Below are positions 9,164 through 20,498 of a stretch of DNA of 64,000 bases, piece after piece (within the stretch, counting starts at the first letter, position 1; every line of letters starts with the position of its first letter). The stretch is from NCBI RefSeq assembly GCF_900162665.1, contig NZ_LT727812.1, positions 1,036,176-1,100,175 on the forward strand. Reading direction: 5' to 3'. The notes below the pieces were generated by a model, which saw only the letters and a program-made list of their open reading frames with translations, did not search any database and was not told the origin of the DNA. Origin of the DNA: Oceanobacillus sojae (GTDB taxonomy: Bacteria > Bacillota > Bacilli > Bacillales > Amphibacillaceae). The translations under genes were made by a program, and so were the position numbers.

Positions 9164-10179
9164 GAAGAAATCTGCACCCCTTCACCCTGAATGACATGCC
9201 CAATTATTGCAGCTTCGATATCATTTTCCAATAATACATCACAAACTGCTTGCTCATCTTCTTTGGAGACAGCGACTACCATACCGATACCCATATTAAA
9301 AATGCGATACATTTCCCGGGTATCTATTTCGCCACGTTTTTGCAGGAATGGGAAAACTTCCGGAACATTCCATGCTCCTGTCTGCACAGCTGCCCCTAGT
9401 CCACTCGTGAGCATACGGGGGATATTTTCATCAAATCCGCCGCCGGTAATATGCGCAATCCCCTTAATATGTACTTTTTCTTTTATAGATTGAACCGCTT
9501 TTGCGTAAATCCTGGTGGGCTCCATCACAACCTCACCTAATGGCTTTGATAATCCTTCAGGTGTTTCTGCAAAGTCCAGCCCTTCAATCAGTTTACGGAC
9601 AAGAGAATAACCATTGGAATGAATGCCGCTGGAAGCCAATCCAATCAGAGTATCTCCTTCTTTAATTGATTCCCCTGTAATAATTTCTTCTTTTTCAACA
9701 ATACCGACCACAAAACCGGCCAAATCATATTCATTGGCGTCATACATCCCCGGCATCTCAGCTGTTTCCCCGCCGATCAATGCAGCATTTGCTTCCTGAC
9801 AGCCTGCCGCAACACCGGATACGATCGCTTCAATTCGGGCAGGATCATTTTCTCCGCATGCAATATAATCTAAAAAGAAGAGCGGGTCTCCTCCCTGTGC
9901 AACAATATCATTGACGCACATCGCTACTAAGTCAATCCCTACTGTATCATGCTTATCCAGCTCAAAAGCAAGCTTTAATTTCGTGCCGACACCATCTGTT
10001 CCCGAAAGCAGAACAGGCTCTTTATAAGAAAAGGAGGATAAATCAAATGCGCCGGCAAAGGAACCTAAAGAGCCCAATACCTCTTTCCGATGTGTTTTTT
10101 TTATATGCTTTTTCATTCTTTCTACTGCTTCGTAGCCTTTTTCAACATCTACACCAGCTTTTTTATAAATATCTGACAT
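9160..10179 (-). CDS. purM: Phosphoribosylformylglycinamidine cyclo-ligase (AIR synthetase)
   Basis: 339 residues. The PurM fold is recognised from [34 protein letters not shown] and [12 protein letters not shown], with [14 protein letters not shown] in the C-terminal half. It closes the imidazole ring of AIR using ATP (step 5). It overlaps purN by 4 bases at the 3' end and lies 30 bases after purF. Confidence 0.98.
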   Translation of the reverse strand: MSDIYKKAGVDVEKGYEAVERMKKHIKKTHRKEVLGSLGSFAGAFDLSSFSYKEPVLLSGTDGVGTKLKLAFELDKHDTVGIDLVAMCVNDIVAQGGDPLFFLDYIACGENDPARIEAIVSGVAAGCQEANAALIGGETAEMPGMYDANEYDLAGFVVGIVEKEEIITGESIKEGDTLIGLASSGIHSNGYSLVRKLIEGLDFAETPEGLSKPLGEVVMEPTRIYAKAVQSIKEKVHIKGIAHITGGGFDENIPRMLTSGLGAAVQTGAWNVPEVFPFLQKRGEIDTREMYRIFNMGIGMVVAVSKEDEQAVCDVLLENDIEAAIIGHVIQGEGVQISS

Positions 10180-10209
10180 AATTTTTGCCCTCCAGAGTGA
10201 TTTTTGATC

Positions 10210-11616
10210 TTAGCAGTTTGGTGTATCCATTTCTTTCTTATCAGCTGGCTCAACAGGATACAAACCGGTCATACAGGCCATGCATACACCCTGATTGATG
10301 GTTTTATCCTTGACAATTGCATTTTCTAAACCCTCTTCAGACAAGTAAGCAATACTGTCTGCTCCAATAATTTCACCAATTTCCTCAACGGTGTTGTTTG
10401 CTCCGATCAGCTCTTCCTTCGTAGACATATCAATCCCGTAATAGCAGGGATTTGTTATCGCCGGAGAAGCAATTCGTACATGAACTTCCCTCGCACCTGC
10501 ATCCTTCAGCATTTTTACAATCCGCCGGCTCGTTGTTCCGCGGACAATCGAATCATCAATCATAATGACACGTTTTCCTTCTACAATTCCACGGACTGGT
10601 GACAGCTTCATTTTTACTCCAAGCTCTCTCAGTTCTTGCGACGGCTGGATAAATGTTCTCCCTACATAACGATTTTTGATAATGCCCATTTCATACGGAA
10701 GCTTACTTTCTTCTGCATAACCGATGGCTGCTGAAATACTGGAATCCGGCACACCAATAACTAAATCTGCATCAACTGGTGCTTCCTTGGCTAATTCCTT
10801 CCCCATCTGTTTACGCGAGGCATGTACATTGACATAATTCACATCGCTGTCCGGACGGGAAAGATACACATACTCCATCGCACACATCTGTCTTTTACCA
10901 CGAGGTGCGAACCGGAATGAAGTCATACCTTCTTCATTGATTTTAATCAACTCTCCCGGCAATACCTCCCGTTCAAAGGTGGCACCAATCTGGTCAAAAG
11001 CACAGGTTTCGGAAGCTACGACATAAGCTTCACCCAATCTGCCAATCGAAAGTGGTCTTATTCCGGCAGGATCCAGTGCGGCATATAAGGTATCATCCTC
11101 TAAAATCAAATAGGCATAGGCACCTTTGACACGGTTAAGCGCCTCAGAAATAGTGGCTTCGGTCACTTCTCCGCTCCGTTTGATCAAATGTGCCAGTACC
11201 TCAGTATCCGAGGTTGTTTGAAAAATACTTCCCTCTTTTTCAAGCTCTTCGCGTAATTTCGTTGCATTCATTAGGTTTCCATTATGTGCTAAAGCCATCC
11301 CGCCGGTCAGAGACTGAAAAACAAGCGGCTGCACATTTTCAATACCCTTCCCGCCCTGTGTTGCATAACGGACATGTCCTAAAGCAATTTCCCCATTAAA
11401 ATCATCAAAATTCACATGCTTAAAAACATCATTAACAAGACCAAGCTGCCTATGACCTTTTAATTGCATATCTCTGCTGACAACAATCCCGGCGCCTTCC
11501 TGACCTCGATGCTGCATCGAATGCAGTCCGTAATAGGTTAACTCTGCTGCTTTTTTATGACCCCAAATACCGAACACACCACATTCTTCGTTTATGCCTT
11601 TGATTTCAGCAAGCAT
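10210..11616 (-). CDS. purF: Amidophosphoribosyltransferase
   Basis: 468 residues. I start at the ATG at 11616, which has AAAGGAG seven bases upstream and matches the Bacillus PurF N-terminus, rather than a longer frame. The 11-residue propeptide [11 protein letters not shown] precedes Cys12, the glutaminase nucleophile exposed after processing. The PRPP-binding loop [14 protein letters not shown] is present. C-terminal cysteines ([13 protein letters not shown]) fit the 4Fe-4S oxygen-sensitive Bacillus enzyme. First committed step: PRPP + Gln to phosphoribosylamine. The start overlaps purL by 25 bases. Confidence 0.97.
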   Translation of the reverse strand: MLAEIKGINEECGVFGIWGHKKAAELTYYGLHSMQHRGQEGAGIVVSRDMQLKGHRQLGLVNDVFKHVNFDDFNGEIALGHVRYATQGGKGIENVQPLVFQSLTGGMALAHNGNLMNATKLREELEKEGSIFQTTSDTEVLAHLIKRSGEVTEATISEALNRVKGAYAYLILEDDTLYAALDPAGIRPLSIGRLGEAYVVASETCAFDQIGATFEREVLPGELIKINEEGMTSFRFAPRGKRQMCAMEYVYLSRPDSDVNYVNVHASRKQMGKELAKEAPVDADLVIGVPDSSISAAIGYAEESKLPYEMGIIKNRYVGRTFIQPSQELRELGVKMKLSPVRGIVEGKRVIMIDDSIVRGTTSRRIVKMLKDAGAREVHVRIASPAITNPCYYGIDMSTKEELIGANNTVEEIGEIIGADSIAYLSEEGLENAIVKDKTINQGVCMACMTGLYPVEPADKKEMDTPNC

Positions 11617-13820
11617 GGAATAGCTCCTTTCCAAAGTGCTTTTAGCTCTGCTGCTTCTTCCTGAAGAATCTTTTCATTATTCGCTGTTATATTTAGCTGC
11701 CTATCTGCTGTTACCTTACCAAGCTTTGCTGCCTCTGTGAATATTTCTTCCAAAGCACCCTGGTTTTCCGGCTTTACTGTAATAAGAAAACGTGATTGTG
11801 TTTCGCTGAACAGCTCCGCCGTGGCATCACCTGAAATTGTCACTTCTGCACCAAGTGCTTCATCAGAAAATAATGATTCTGCTAAGGCAACTCCTAATCC
11901 GCCCTCTGCAAGATCATGCGCAGATTGAACTTTACCCTGCTGAATCAAGGAAAGCAGTTTTTCCTGCCGTTCTGCCTCTATTTTCAAATCCAGGTGCGGC
12001 GCTTTTCCTTCATATTTTCCATCCTGAATAAATTGTAATTCACTGCCGCCAAATTCATTTCGTGTTTCACCAATAAGATAAATAATATCGCCAGGTTCCT
12101 GGAAAAAGCTTGGCGTAATATGTGCAGTTGATTCATGCAAACCAACCATGCCGACAACCGGCGTCGGATAAATCGACTTTCCTTTGGATTGATTATATAA
12201 GGAGACATTTCCACTGATAACCGGTGTTTGTAATGCTTCACATGCAGCGCTCATACCTTCTACACTTTTTTCCATTTGCCAGAAGATTTCCGGATTCGTC
12301 GGATTACCGAAATTCAACCCATCCGTAAGTCCTAAAGGCTTCGCTCCGGAGCAGATAATATTGCGGGCGGCTTCTGCGACGGCAATTTTTCCGCCTTCCT
12401 CTGGATCTAAATAAATATAACGGGAATTACAGTCTGTCGTAATTGCTAATGCCTTGTCTGTTCCTTTGATACGGACAACTGCTGCATCAGATCCCGGCGT
12501 AACAACTGTATTTGTCTGCACCATGGAATCATATTGATCATATACCCATTCTTTGCTGGCAATGGTTGGCTGCTGTAATAGTTGCTTTAACGTTTCTCCA
12601 TGATTATCTACTGTTGGCGTCTTGACATCAATCTGCTGAAAAGCCTGGTAATAAGCAGCTTCCTTCGATGGCATGTGGTACACTGGTGCAGCATCCGCTA
12701 ACGAATCCACTGGAATATCTGCTACAACCTCCTCATGATGCTTAATCCGGAACACTTTTTCCTCGATAACCTTACCAACCGGGACAGATTGTAAACCATA
12801 TTTTTCAAAAATATCAATTATTTCCTGCTCACGCCCAGCCTTTACACAAAGCAGCATCCGTTCCTGTGATTCGGACAGCATCATTTCATAGGCAGTCATA
12901 TTTTGCTCACGCTGCGGTACAAGATCTAAGTTCATTTCGAGCCCGGTACCTGCTTTACTTGCCATTTCACTTGCTGAAGAGGTTAAACCGGCAGCTCCCA
13001 TATCCTGCATCCCTACAAGCGCATCAGAATGAATGACCTCCAGGCACGCTTCAATAATTAGCTTCTCCATAAACGGATCCCCAACTTGAACAGCCGGACG
13101 GTCCTTATTGGAATCCTCTGCTAAATCATCTGAGGCAAAAGTAGCTCCATGAATACCATCTCTTCCTGTCGGCGGCCCTGCATACAAAATTGTATTGCCA
13201 ATACCGGCAGCGATTCCTTTTTGTACATCATCATGATTAATCAGACCTACACACATTGCATTGACAAGCGGATTATCTTCATAGCTGTCATCGAATTGTA
13301 CTTCTCCGCCGACTGTCGGTACACCGACACAGTTTCCATAACCGGCAATACCGGCAACAACCTCAGAGAAAAGATACTTGGTACGGTTAGTGGTTAAAGG
13401 GCCAAAACGCAATGAGTTCATCAGCGCAATCGGACGGGCTCCCATGGAAAATACATCCCTGATTATTCCGCCGACACCTGTTGCTGCTCCCTGGTATGGC
13501 TCCACTGCAGATGGATGATTATGGCTCTCCACCTTGAAAACAACAGCCTGTCCATCTCCTATATCGATTACTCCGGCGCCTTCTCCCGGACCCTGCAGGA
13601 CATTTGGACCTTCTGTCGGAAATTTTCTCAGGAGCGGTTTCGATGTTTTATAGCTGCAATGCTCTGACCACATAACTGAAAAGATGCCGGTCTCCGTGAA
13701 ATTCGGAAGGCGGCCGAGGATCATTTTGATTTTTTCAAATTCCTCGTCACTTAAACCCATATCCTGATACAATCGGTCTTGTTCAATTTTCTCTGGATTA
13801 ATATTATGCGTTAACTGCAT
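11592..13820 (-). CDS. purL: FGAM synthase subunit PurL (small-PurL type)
   Basis: 742 residues, the length of the Bacillus-type PurL that needs separate PurQ and PurS. Motifs include MWSEHCSYK (catalytic His) at the N-terminus, [19 protein letters not shown] for ATP/substrate, and the repeated PurM-like halves ([11 protein letters not shown]; the later [10 protein letters not shown]). It makes FGAM from FGAR, glutamine-derived ammonia and ATP (step 4). It overlaps both purQ (17 bases) and purF, so all three are translationally coupled. Confidence 0.98.
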   Translation of the reverse strand: MQLTHNINPEKIEQDRLYQDMGLSDEEFEKIKMILGRLPNFTETGIFSVMWSEHCSYKTSKPLLRKFPTEGPNVLQGPGEGAGVIDIGDGQAVVFKVESHNHPSAVEPYQGAATGVGGIIRDVFSMGARPIALMNSLRFGPLTTNRTKYLFSEVVAGIAGYGNCVGVPTVGGEVQFDDSYEDNPLVNAMCVGLINHDDVQKGIAAGIGNTILYAGPPTGRDGIHGATFASDDLAEDSNKDRPAVQVGDPFMEKLIIEACLEVIHSDALVGMQDMGAAGLTSSASEMASKAGTGLEMNLDLVPQREQNMTAYEMMLSESQERMLLCVKAGREQEIIDIFEKYGLQSVPVGKVIEEKVFRIKHHEEVVADIPVDSLADAAPVYHMPSKEAAYYQAFQQIDVKTPTVDNHGETLKQLLQQPTIASKEWVYDQYDSMVQTNTVVTPGSDAAVVRIKGTDKALAITTDCNSRYIYLDPEEGGKIAVAEAARNIICSGAKPLGLTDGLNFGNPTNPEIFWQMEKSVEGMSAACEALQTPVISGNVSLYNQSKGKSIYPTPVVGMVGLHESTAHITPSFFQEPGDIIYLIGETRNEFGGSELQFIQDGKYEGKAPHLDLKIEAERQEKLLSLIQQGKVQSAHDLAEGGLGVALAESLFSDEALGAEVTISGDATAELFSETQSRFLITVKPENQGALEEIFTEAAKLGKVTADRQLNITANNEKILQEEAAELKALWKGAIPCLLKSKA

Positions 13821-14490
13821 TGCTGCTCCTCCAATTCGCGATCATAGATTGAAATATCCGTAAGCCGTCTTCGCTTCCTAATAATGCTTCCACTGCCCGT
13901 TCCGGATGCGGCATCATACCCAGTACATTACCGGCTTTATTACGGATACCGGCAATATCTGCCACAGAACCATTGGGATTATTTTTATAGGTGAATACGA
14001 TTTGATTGTTGGCTTTTAGATCATTTAATGTTGCCTCATCACAGAAATAGTTGCCTTCTCCATGCGCAATTGGAAAACGGACTACTTCATTTTTATCGTA
14101 TAATGCAGTAAAAACATTCTCATTATCCTCTACAATCAACTCTTCCTGATGACACATAAACGAAAGATTTTTATTACGCATCAATGCCCCTGGCAAAAGT
14201 CCCGCTTCTGTCAATATCTGAAATCCATTGCAAATACCTAATACCGGCTTTCCTTTTTCTGCGTGCTCACGAATTTTATTCATAATATCGGATGTTGAAG
14301 CCATGGAACCGGAGCGCAGGTAATCTCCATAAGAAAAACCGCCCGGGATAAGAATTCCGTCTGCATCATCCAGTAAATGTGTATCGGTATACCAGACAAG
14401 ACTGGCTTCAGCGCCTGCAATTTCTCCTGCTGCATGATACATATCTCTGTCACAATTGGAGCCTGGAAAAACAATAACAGCAACCTTCAT
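13804..14490 (-). CDS. purQ: FGAM synthase glutaminase subunit PurQ
   Basis: 228 residues, class I glutamine amidotransferase. It begins [15 protein letters not shown]. The nucleophile Cys lies in VLGICNGFQ, and the His/Glu pair in [10 protein letters not shown]. It supplies ammonia to PurL. It starts 2 bases from the purS stop and overlaps purL. Confidence 0.98.
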   Translation of the reverse strand: MKVAVIVFPGSNCDRDMYHAAGEIAGAEASLVWYTDTHLLDDADGILIPGGFSYGDYLRSGSMASTSDIMNKIREHAEKGKPVLGICNGFQILTEAGLLPGALMRNKNLSFMCHQEELIVEDNENVFTALYDKNEVVRFPIAHGEGNYFCDEATLNDLKANNQIVFTYKNNPNGSVADIAGIRNKAGNVLGMMPHPERAVEALLGSEDGLRIFQSMIANWRSSNAVNA

Positions 14491-14492
14491 AA

Positions 14493-14738
14493 TTAGATTG
14501 CCTCCTCTAACTCAATCCGGTAATCTTCAATAACCGGATTCGCCAATAATTGCTCACACATTTGTGTTACTCTTCTCTCTAAGTCAGGACCTTCCTCTAC
14601 CTGAAGTTCGATATATTTTCCGACACGGACATCATCAACCTCTGGATAATCCAAGGAATGAAGAGAAGTTTGAATTGCTTTCCCCTGTGGATCTAAAACA
14701 CCTTGTTTTAATGTAATATATACCTGCACCTTTTTCAT
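14493..14738 (-). CDS. purS: FGAM synthase subunit PurS
   Basis: 81 residues. It begins [18 protein letters not shown] and continues LGYPEV-like as [19 protein letters not shown], the standard PurS ferredoxin-like fold. It bridges PurQ and PurL. It overlaps purC by 4 bases (ATGA). Confidence 0.97.
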   Translation of the reverse strand: MKKVQVYITLKQGVLDPQGKAIQTSLHSLDYPEVDDVRVGKYIELQVEEGPDLERRVTQMCEQLLANPVIEDYRIELEEAI

Positions 14739-15448
14739 AGCTGATCCTCCAAACGATTTAGTATTTCTTCATACACAGTAATTAAATCTCCTGTACCTTG
14801 ACGAAAAACATCTTTATCTAATCTTTCATTCGTTTCCATATCCCATAACCTGCAAGTATCTGGTGAGACCTCGTCGGAAAGCAATATTTCACCTTCCTTA
14901 TTTCTGCCAAATTCCAATTTAAAATCAACCAGTCTGACTCCGATAGCAGCAAATATTTCTGTTAATGCCAGGTTTACCTGTCTCGCCTTTTCCTTGATAT
15001 TATCCAGTTCCTTCTCCGTAACATCCGTTAAATAAAGCGCATGTTCATCATTAATCAATGGGTCTCCTAAACTATCATCCTTGTAAAACAATTCTGCTAA
15101 AGCAGGTTCAAAAGGAGTTTTCTCTTCGATACCCAAACGCTTTGTAATACTTCCTGTCGCAATATTCCGAATTACCACTTCTAACGGAATAATATCTGTT
15201 TTCTGAACTATCTGGGTAGTTGCATCCAGCCGCTTAATAAAATGCGACGGAATCCCTTTGTTTTCTAGCGCCTTGAATAGGAGGGAAGAGATCTCATTAT
15301 TGAGTCTCCCCTTCCCTGTAAACTGAGCTTTCTTCTCCCCGTTAAAAGCAGTTGCATCATTCTTATACGAGAGAATCAAGTGATTTTCATTCGTGTCCGA
15401 TTGATAAACTTTTTTTGCCTTGCCTTCATATAAAAGCTCCAGTTCCAT
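14735..15448 (-). CDS. purC: SAICAR synthetase
   Basis: 237 residues, normal length. ELLYEGKAKKVYQSD at the N-terminus and LVDFKLEFGR plus DEVSPDTCRLWD in the C-terminal part are SAICAR synthetase signatures. It couples CAIR with aspartate (step 7). It is 12 bases downstream of purB. Confidence 0.98.
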   Translation of the reverse strand: MELELLYEGKAKKVYQSDTNENHLILSYKNDATAFNGEKKAQFTGKGRLNNEISSLLFKALENKGIPSHFIKRLDATTQIVQKTDIIPLEVVIRNIATGSITKRLGIEEKTPFEPALAELFYKDDSLGDPLINDEHALYLTDVTEKELDNIKEKARQVNLALTEIFAAIGVRLVDFKLEFGRNKEGEILLSDEVSPDTCRLWDMETNERLDKDVFRQGTGDLITVYEEILNRLEDQL

Positions 15449-15460
15449 ATTGGAATCCCC

Positions 15461-16756
15461 CTATGCCAATCCAATTTTTGTAAAGATCTGATCCACATTT
15501 TTTAAATGATAGGTATAGTCAAAGCAATCATCAATTTCTGCCTGGTTTAATTTACTTGTAATCCGGTCATCCTGTTCTACCAATTCTTTGAAGGAAGTTG
15601 CTGTTTCCCACGCTTCCATTGCCTTTGGCTGAACAATATCATAAGCTGCCTCCCGCGCCATTCCTTTGTCAATTAAAGATAACAGTACGCGCTGGGAGAA
15701 AATAACGCCGTGTGTGCGGTCAATATTGCGCTTCATGTTTTCTGGGAATACCGTTAAGTTCTCCACAATATTTCCAAAACGATGCAGCATATAATCCAGC
15801 GCAATCGTCGCATCCGGTAAAATAACACGCTCTGCAGAGGAATGCGAAATATCACGCTCATGCCATAAAGCTACATTCTCATAAGCTGTTACCATATAAC
15901 CGCGGATAACACGCGCCATTCCCGTCATATTCTCCGAACCAATCGGGTTACGCTTATGCGGCATTGCAGAGGATCCTTTTTGTCCTTTTGCAAAACGTTC
16001 TTCTACTTCTCTAGTTTCTGTCTTTTGCAGTCCGCGGATCTCTGTTGCAAACTTTTCAATCGAGGTAGCGATCAAAGCCAATGTAGATAAATAAGCTGCA
16101 TGGCGATCACGCTGTAACGTTTGTGTAGAAACTGGAGCCGGTGATGTACCAAGCTTCGCACAGACATATTGTTCTACATATGGATCGATATTGGCATAAG
16201 TTCCAACTGCTCCAGAAAGCTTTCCAAATTCCACATTCTTCGCAGCAAGTTCAAAACGCTCTAGATTACGCTTCATTTCCTCATACCACAAAGCCATTTT
16301 CAGACCGAATGTTGTCGGCTCTGCATGCACGCCATGTGTACGTCCCATCATAACGGTATGTTTATGTTCCTTTGCTTTGTTTTCTAAAATCCCGACAAAT
16401 CGATGCAGACCTTCTCTTAAAATTTCATTAGCCTGCTTTAATAAATAAGAAAGAGCAGTATCAACCACATCTGTAGAAGTCAAACCATAGTGAACCCATT
16501 TTCTTTCTTCTCCAAGAGTTTCTGATACAGCACGGGTGAATGCTACCACATCATGACGGGTTTCCTGCTCAATTTCATAAATACGGTTGATATCAAAGGA
16601 AGCATTCTCACGCAGCTTTTTCACATCTTCTTTCGGAATAAATCCAAGCTCACTCCATGCTTCACAAGCCAGAATTTCCACCTCAAGCCAAGCTTTAAAT
16701 TTATTTTCCTCTGTCCAGATATTGCCCATTTCTTCTCTAGTATAACGTTCGATCAT
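15461..16756 (-). CDS. purB: Adenylosuccinate lyase
   Basis: 431 residues, fumarase/aspartase superfamily. The signature [11 protein letters not shown] is present, together with [13 protein letters not shown] and [15 protein letters not shown]. It removes fumarate from SAICAR and from adenylosuccinate, so it serves both IMP synthesis and AMP formation. It overlaps purK by 4 bases. Confidence 0.98.
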   Translation of the reverse strand: MIERYTREEMGNIWTEENKFKAWLEVEILACEAWSELGFIPKEDVKKLRENASFDINRIYEIEQETRHDVVAFTRAVSETLGEERKWVHYGLTSTDVVDTALSYLLKQANEILREGLHRFVGILENKAKEHKHTVMMGRTHGVHAEPTTFGLKMALWYEEMKRNLERFELAAKNVEFGKLSGAVGTYANIDPYVEQYVCAKLGTSPAPVSTQTLQRDRHAAYLSTLALIATSIEKFATEIRGLQKTETREVEERFAKGQKGSSAMPHKRNPIGSENMTGMARVIRGYMVTAYENVALWHERDISHSSAERVILPDATIALDYMLHRFGNIVENLTVFPENMKRNIDRTHGVIFSQRVLLSLIDKGMAREAAYDIVQPKAMEAWETATSFKELVEQDDRITSKLNQAEIDDCFDYTYHLKNVDQIFTKIGLA

Positions 16757-17886
16757 TGTTGTGTTGCCTCCTCAAAATTATCCAATTGTTTCTGTAAAGC
16801 CTCTTTCGTTTCCGCTGTAAATGTAATATGTCCCATTTTACGTTTTTCTTTCGGTTCTTCCTTTCCATAAAGATGAAGAAAGCCAAAATCATGTGCAGCA
16901 GTAAACTGTATTGCTTTTGGAAGAGATTCTCCTAAAACATTAATCATCGCGGTTGGCTGATGCAAATTGACAGGAATGAGCGGCAGTCCGCAAATAGCCC
17001 GGATATGCTGCGAGAATTGAGAGACATTGCAGCCCTCAATTGTATAATGTCCTGAATTATGCGGTCTTGGTGCCATTTCATTCACGTAAATTGTATCCTC
17101 ACCGACAAACATCTCAATAGCAAAAGTACCGACAATCTCCATTCTTTCAGCAATTTTCGCCGTCATGGCGTACGCCTTTTCTTCAAGCACAGCATCCATA
17201 TCTGCTGGGACCATCGTTTTGTACAGAATATGGTCACGATGTTCATTCTCTGCAATTGGGAAAAAAGTGATATTCCCCTGCTGTGATCTTGTAAAAACAA
17301 CCGAGATTTCTTTATCAAAAGGAATCCATCGCTCTATTATACAATAGCCGTGTGCTCTGAAAAATGCTAAAGCTTTATTTTTATCCTCTTCTGTTGCGAG
17401 CTTCAGCTGTCCTTTTCCATCATATCCTCCCCGGCAGGTTTTAATCACTGCCGGCAGCGGTATAATAGATAATGCTTCTTTACAGGCTTCCTCTGTTTTC
17501 ACAATCCGGAAGGCAGGAACAGGGAGCTCTAATTCATCAATAAGCAGCTTTTCTTTTTCACGGTTCTGTGTAACCTCTAAAGCCAGTGCGCCCTGTGGCA
17601 GTTTTCCTGCATTCTGGATAAGCTCTGCAGCCTTTAAGTCCACATTTTCAAATTCGTATGTAATCACATCTGCTTTTTCAATTAATTCTTTTACAGCTGC
17701 CAAATCCGCATAGTCTGCAGTGATTTGCTCATCAGCTACCTGTGCTGTCGGGCAATTTGGCGCCGGGTCTAAAACAACGATGCGGTATCCCATATATCTC
17801 GCTGCAATTGCCATCATTCTTCCAAGCTGGCCGCCGCCAATAATTCCAATTGTCTGAGGAGGTAAAATAGTTTTAATAGGTTGCAA
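16753..17886 (-). CDS. purK: N5-carboxyaminoimidazole ribonucleotide synthase
   Basis: 377 residues, ATP-grasp fold. [14 protein letters not shown] at the N-terminus, [14 protein letters not shown] for ATP binding and [18 protein letters not shown] are typical PurK motifs. It uses ATP and bicarbonate to make N5-CAIR from AIR. It overlaps purE by 12-14 bases. Confidence 0.98.
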   Translation of the reverse strand: MQPIKTILPPQTIGIIGGGQLGRMMAIAARYMGYRIVVLDPAPNCPTAQVADEQITADYADLAAVKELIEKADVITYEFENVDLKAAELIQNAGKLPQGALALEVTQNREKEKLLIDELELPVPAFRIVKTEEACKEALSIIPLPAVIKTCRGGYDGKGQLKLATEEDKNKALAFFRAHGYCIIERWIPFDKEISVVFTRSQQGNITFFPIAENEHRDHILYKTMVPADMDAVLEEKAYAMTAKIAERMEIVGTFAIEMFVGEDTIYVNEMAPRPHNSGHYTIEGCNVSQFSQHIRAICGLPLIPVNLHQPTAMINVLGESLPKAIQFTAAHDFGFLHLYGKEEPKEKRKMGHITFTAETKEALQKQLDNFEEATQQ

Positions 17887-18364
17887 GCTGATCCCTCATT
17901 TCCTGAACAGCATCCTTCATTGCTGCGCGGTAATCATGCAGTGCCTTCTCTGCATTTTTATCAAATGTACTGATAATCTGTGTTGCTAAAATAGCAGCAT
18001 TCTTTGCGCCAGCTTTCCCAATGGCAACTGTTGCGGTTGGTACACCGCCTGGCATTTGAACAATAGATAAGAGTGAATCGACTCCCTGGAGTGCTTTGCT
18101 TTCTACTGGAACTCCAATAACAGGCAGGGTCGTCTGTGACGCAACCATTCCGGGCAGATGAGCTGCTCCGCCAGCTCCGGCAATAATGACTTTTAGTCCT
18201 TTTTCCCTTGCTTCTTTAGCATAGGCAAACATATCATCTGGTGTCCGGTGAGCGGAAATGACTTCTTTTTCATAGCTGATATTTAATGTATCGAGCTCTT
18301 TACAGGTATACTGCATTGTTTCCCAATCTGAGATACTTCCCATAATGACACCAACTTGAGCCAT
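17873..18364 (-). CDS. purE: N5-CAIR mutase, catalytic subunit
   Basis: 163 residues. [14 protein letters not shown] and [11 protein letters not shown] carry the phosphate-binding Ser and catalytic His, and [11 protein letters not shown] is conserved. First gene of the operon. I start at ATG 18364, six bases after AAGAGG. A TTG just upstream is too close to the ribosome binding site. It isomerises N5-CAIR to CAIR. Confidence 0.97.
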   Translation of the reverse strand: MAQVGVIMGSISDWETMQYTCKELDTLNISYEKEVISAHRTPDDMFAYAKEAREKGLKVIIAGAGGAAHLPGMVASQTTLPVIGVPVESKALQGVDSLLSIVQMPGGVPTATVAIGKAGAKNAAILATQIISTFDKNAEKALHDYRAAMKDAVQEMRDQLATY

Positions 18365-18557
18365 CAAATCCCTCTTTCTGTTGTTTATTGTTTTTTTTAC
18401 GGATTTTAAAAGGTCTTGGTTGAGTTAATGTTTGGTTTTTGGTCGAAACATTTAAAAATTGATTTGTATCTGTTTTTGCCAAAAAACATGGAACTTTTGA
18501 ACATCCGCACCACAAACATTTTTTATCTCAAAGGTAATTCACAATTCACGAAAGTGT

Positions 18558-18610
18558 TAAAAAAATTAAAAAGTCCATTCATCTCCCTTAAGGGAAGATG
18601 AATAGACTTG
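18558..18610 (-). terminator. Leader terminator of the pur operon
   Basis: On the minus strand AAGTCTATTCATCTTCCC pairs with GGGAGATGAATGGACTT around TTAA, followed by a T-rich run. It lies between the guanine aptamer and purE. In the known mechanism, guanine binding to the aptamer favours such a terminator. Confidence 0.85.
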
Positions 18611-18713
18611 GTTTAAAAGGGGTTCAAAATGTGATTAATCGGACTTTTGAACATCCTTTTTTTATAAGCATCATTCAACATCTGCTGTTCATTAAAAACA
18701 ACAGCTCATCCTC

Positions 18714-18782
18714 CCTCATAGTCCGGTCATTTACGGTGCCGGGTAGAAACTTTTGAGCCATATTCTCAAGTATATATGAGGC
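18714..18782 (-). promoter_or_regulatory. Guanine-type purine riboswitch aptamer upstream of purE
   Basis: On the minus strand the P1 stem is CCTCATA/TATGAGG. P2 is TTGAG/CTCAA with loop AATATGG. The conserved AGTTTCTACC joins to P3 (CCGG/CCGG) with loop CACCGTAAATGA. The 3' junction reads GGACTATG; the C at the specificity position indicates guanine/hypoxanthine rather than adenine. All core consensus bases are present. It acts on the terminator at 18558-18610. Confidence 0.96.
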
Positions 18783-18801
18783 ATTTTCAATTGTTGGCTT
18801 T

Positions 18802-18874
18802 AGCATACCAAATAAAACAGAAAAAAGCAAGATAATGTCGAACATTTTAAGCTTTACATTTAATTAATGTTCGG
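18802..18874 (-). promoter_or_regulatory. pur operon promoter with inverted PurR boxes
   Basis: The minus strand has TTGCTT (18825-18830), 17 bases, then an extended -10 TGGTATGCT (core 18802-18807). Upstream, two PurBox cores CGAAC face opposite ways: one on the plus strand at 18839-18843 and one on the minus strand at 18869-18873 within ACCGAACATTA. In B. subtilis PurR binds such paired boxes and is released by PRPP. The upstream box overlaps the last codons of the YebE-like gene. Confidence 0.85.
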
Positions 18875-19478
18875 TTTTTGATGATTGTTCTTTCTGTTGA
18901 CTTTCGTTTTGTGTTTGTTCTTTTGTTTTATTCTCTTTTCGCATCAGCTTTCCTTTCCGGACTTGCTTCACCCAGAATCCGCCATGAATCCGTTTTGGCT
19001 CATAGGAAATAATAAATGCTTTCGGGTCTATTTCATGAATTACCTGATACAGGTTCAACTCATATTTTCTAGGTGTTAAAATCTGAACAGAAAGCCTGTC
19101 TCCATCCATTCCATAGGATGACCAGCTTGTTACACCATATCCCTTTTCGCGAAGACGCTGTGTAAATTTTAAATCAGGATTTGCAGAAACAACATTCACA
19201 GTGATATATCCAAGTGCAAGCTTTTCTTCAATTTTGGAACCAATAATTAAACCTGTTGCGAAACCAATAGCATAAGCAATCAGATTTTGAATCTGATCCA
19301 GGTTATCTAATACTAACCCCAGCCCTACAACATAAATAACAATCTCAAACATACTCACAAATGCAGCAATATACGTTCTGCCCTTTAATGTCAAAATCAT
19401 ACGAATCGTCATGAGTGATACGTATAAGACATTAACGATAAATATAATTGCCACCATCGTGAGCGCATTCTCTAACAT
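18864..19478 (-). CDS. YebE-like membrane protein (UPF0316 / DUF2179)
   Basis: About 204 residues. The start ATG 19478 is preceded by AAAGGGGG. There are three hydrophobic segments in the first 80 residues. A cytoplasmic DUF2179-type domain follows ([42 protein letters not shown]). The tail is rich in Lys, Glu and Gln. Function is unknown; DUF2179 domains occur in membrane proteins of Bacillus. In B. subtilis yebE also lies upstream of purE, so the synteny supports the assignment. Its 3' end contains a PurR box of the pur promoter, and no terminator separates it from that promoter. Confidence 0.85.
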   Translation of the reverse strand: MLENALTMVAIIFIVNVLYVSLMTIRMILTLKGRTYIAAFVSMFEIVIYVVGLGLVLDNLDQIQNLIAYAIGFATGLIIGSKIEEKLALGYITVNVVSANPDLKFTQRLREKGYGVTSWSSYGMDGDRLSVQILTPRKYELNLYQVIHEIDPKAFIISYEPKRIHGGFWVKQVRKGKLMRKENKTKEQTQNESQQKEQSSKTEH

Positions 19479-19822
19479 ATTGATTCCCCCTTTAACTTCA
19501 TAAAATATCACTTCAAAAAGAAGAAAAGCACATCCAATAAGATATCATATCTTGTAAATAATTCCCTTTATTTCCTAAAATAAAACACATGATTCCTATA
19601 TGGAGTAGCGTGACTTTAATTTATCACAATTCTAGTAAATGATGCTATAAAAAAATCTCAACTTTCGCACCTGAGAATAAGCATCTATAAAAGATTCTTC
19701 TTCATTCATATGATTTCCCATAAACAGCTAGACCATATTTACACTTTATTTAAAGAGTCTGATCCGGTATATTTTAGATACCGCAGCTCTTTATTAAAGC
19801 TTAATAAAAAAGGTGGGAAGAC
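19479..19822. other. Intergenic region between divergent YebE-like and DUF4269 genes
   Basis: AT-rich divergent intergenic sequence expected to hold promoters for both flanking genes. I see no strong consensus promoter, repeat or RNA element. The ribosome binding site AAAGGTGGGAAG for the plus-strand gene is at its right end. Confidence 0.4.
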
Positions 19823-20362
19823 ATGTTGAAAAATCTGAGATATCTAAAATCAGGAAATGAAAAACAAAGAAAAGCATTTAAAGCGATTGACCAGCTGAAT
19901 ATTATGGAGGATCTAAAAATATACTCTCCCATTTTATGCGGAACAATACCACTCCATGTAGATACATCATCCTCTGATTTAGATATTATTATGGAGGTTC
20001 ATGATTTTAGCGGTTTCAGAGAGAAAATTAATTTTCTCTATAGGGCTTATCCTCAATTCAGGTTTAAACAGAAGATAATCAGAAATAAGCCCATAGTAAA
20101 AGCAAACTTCATTTATCATAATTTTGAATTTGAATTATTTGGACAAGCTCAGGCTGTAACACAGCAGTACGCTTATCTGCACATGGTTATTGAAAAATAC
20201 CTTCTTGATAAGAATCCATCCTGGATAAGAGAAATTATTGCTTTAAAAGAACAGGGGTTTAAGACAGAGCAGGCATTTTGCCATATGCTTGGATTAACAG
20301 GGGACCCATACGAAGCTTTGATAGATTATGGACTAGGAAAACAAATAATTAAATTTTTTTGA
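19823..20362 (+). CDS. DUF4269 family protein (nucleotidyltransferase-like)
   Basis: 179 residues, starting at ATG with AAAGGTGGGAAGAC upstream. The segment CGTIPLHVDTSSSDLDIIMEV resembles the active-site strand of nucleotidyltransferase-fold proteins, where a D-x-D pair binds metal. The rest (VKANFIYHNFEFELFGQ, YAYLHMVIEKYLL) fits the DUF4269 family of Bacilli. The biochemical role is unknown. It is transcribed alone on the plus strand. Confidence 0.75.
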   Translation: MLKNLRYLKSGNEKQRKAFKAIDQLNIMEDLKIYSPILCGTIPLHVDTSSSDLDIIMEVHDFSGFREKINFLYRAYPQFRFKQKIIRNKPIVKANFIYHNFEFELFGQAQAVTQQYAYLHMVIEKYLLDKNPSWIREIIALKEQGFKTEQAFCHMLGLTGDPYEALIDYGLGKQIIKFF

Positions 20363-20498
20363 AGCAGACTTCAAACGATGATGAATCATTTTATATATTT
20401 TAAATAAGCATAAAGAAGAAGGCAATTTCTCACCTTCTTCTTCACTATAATACAATTTATTTCACAGCAAACTCATGACACTTAACGTAACTATTAAT

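Noticed and set aside
11984..12241. 85-codon minus-strand frame within purL
   Set aside because: It is a frame shadow of purL, whose own frame is complete and well matched.
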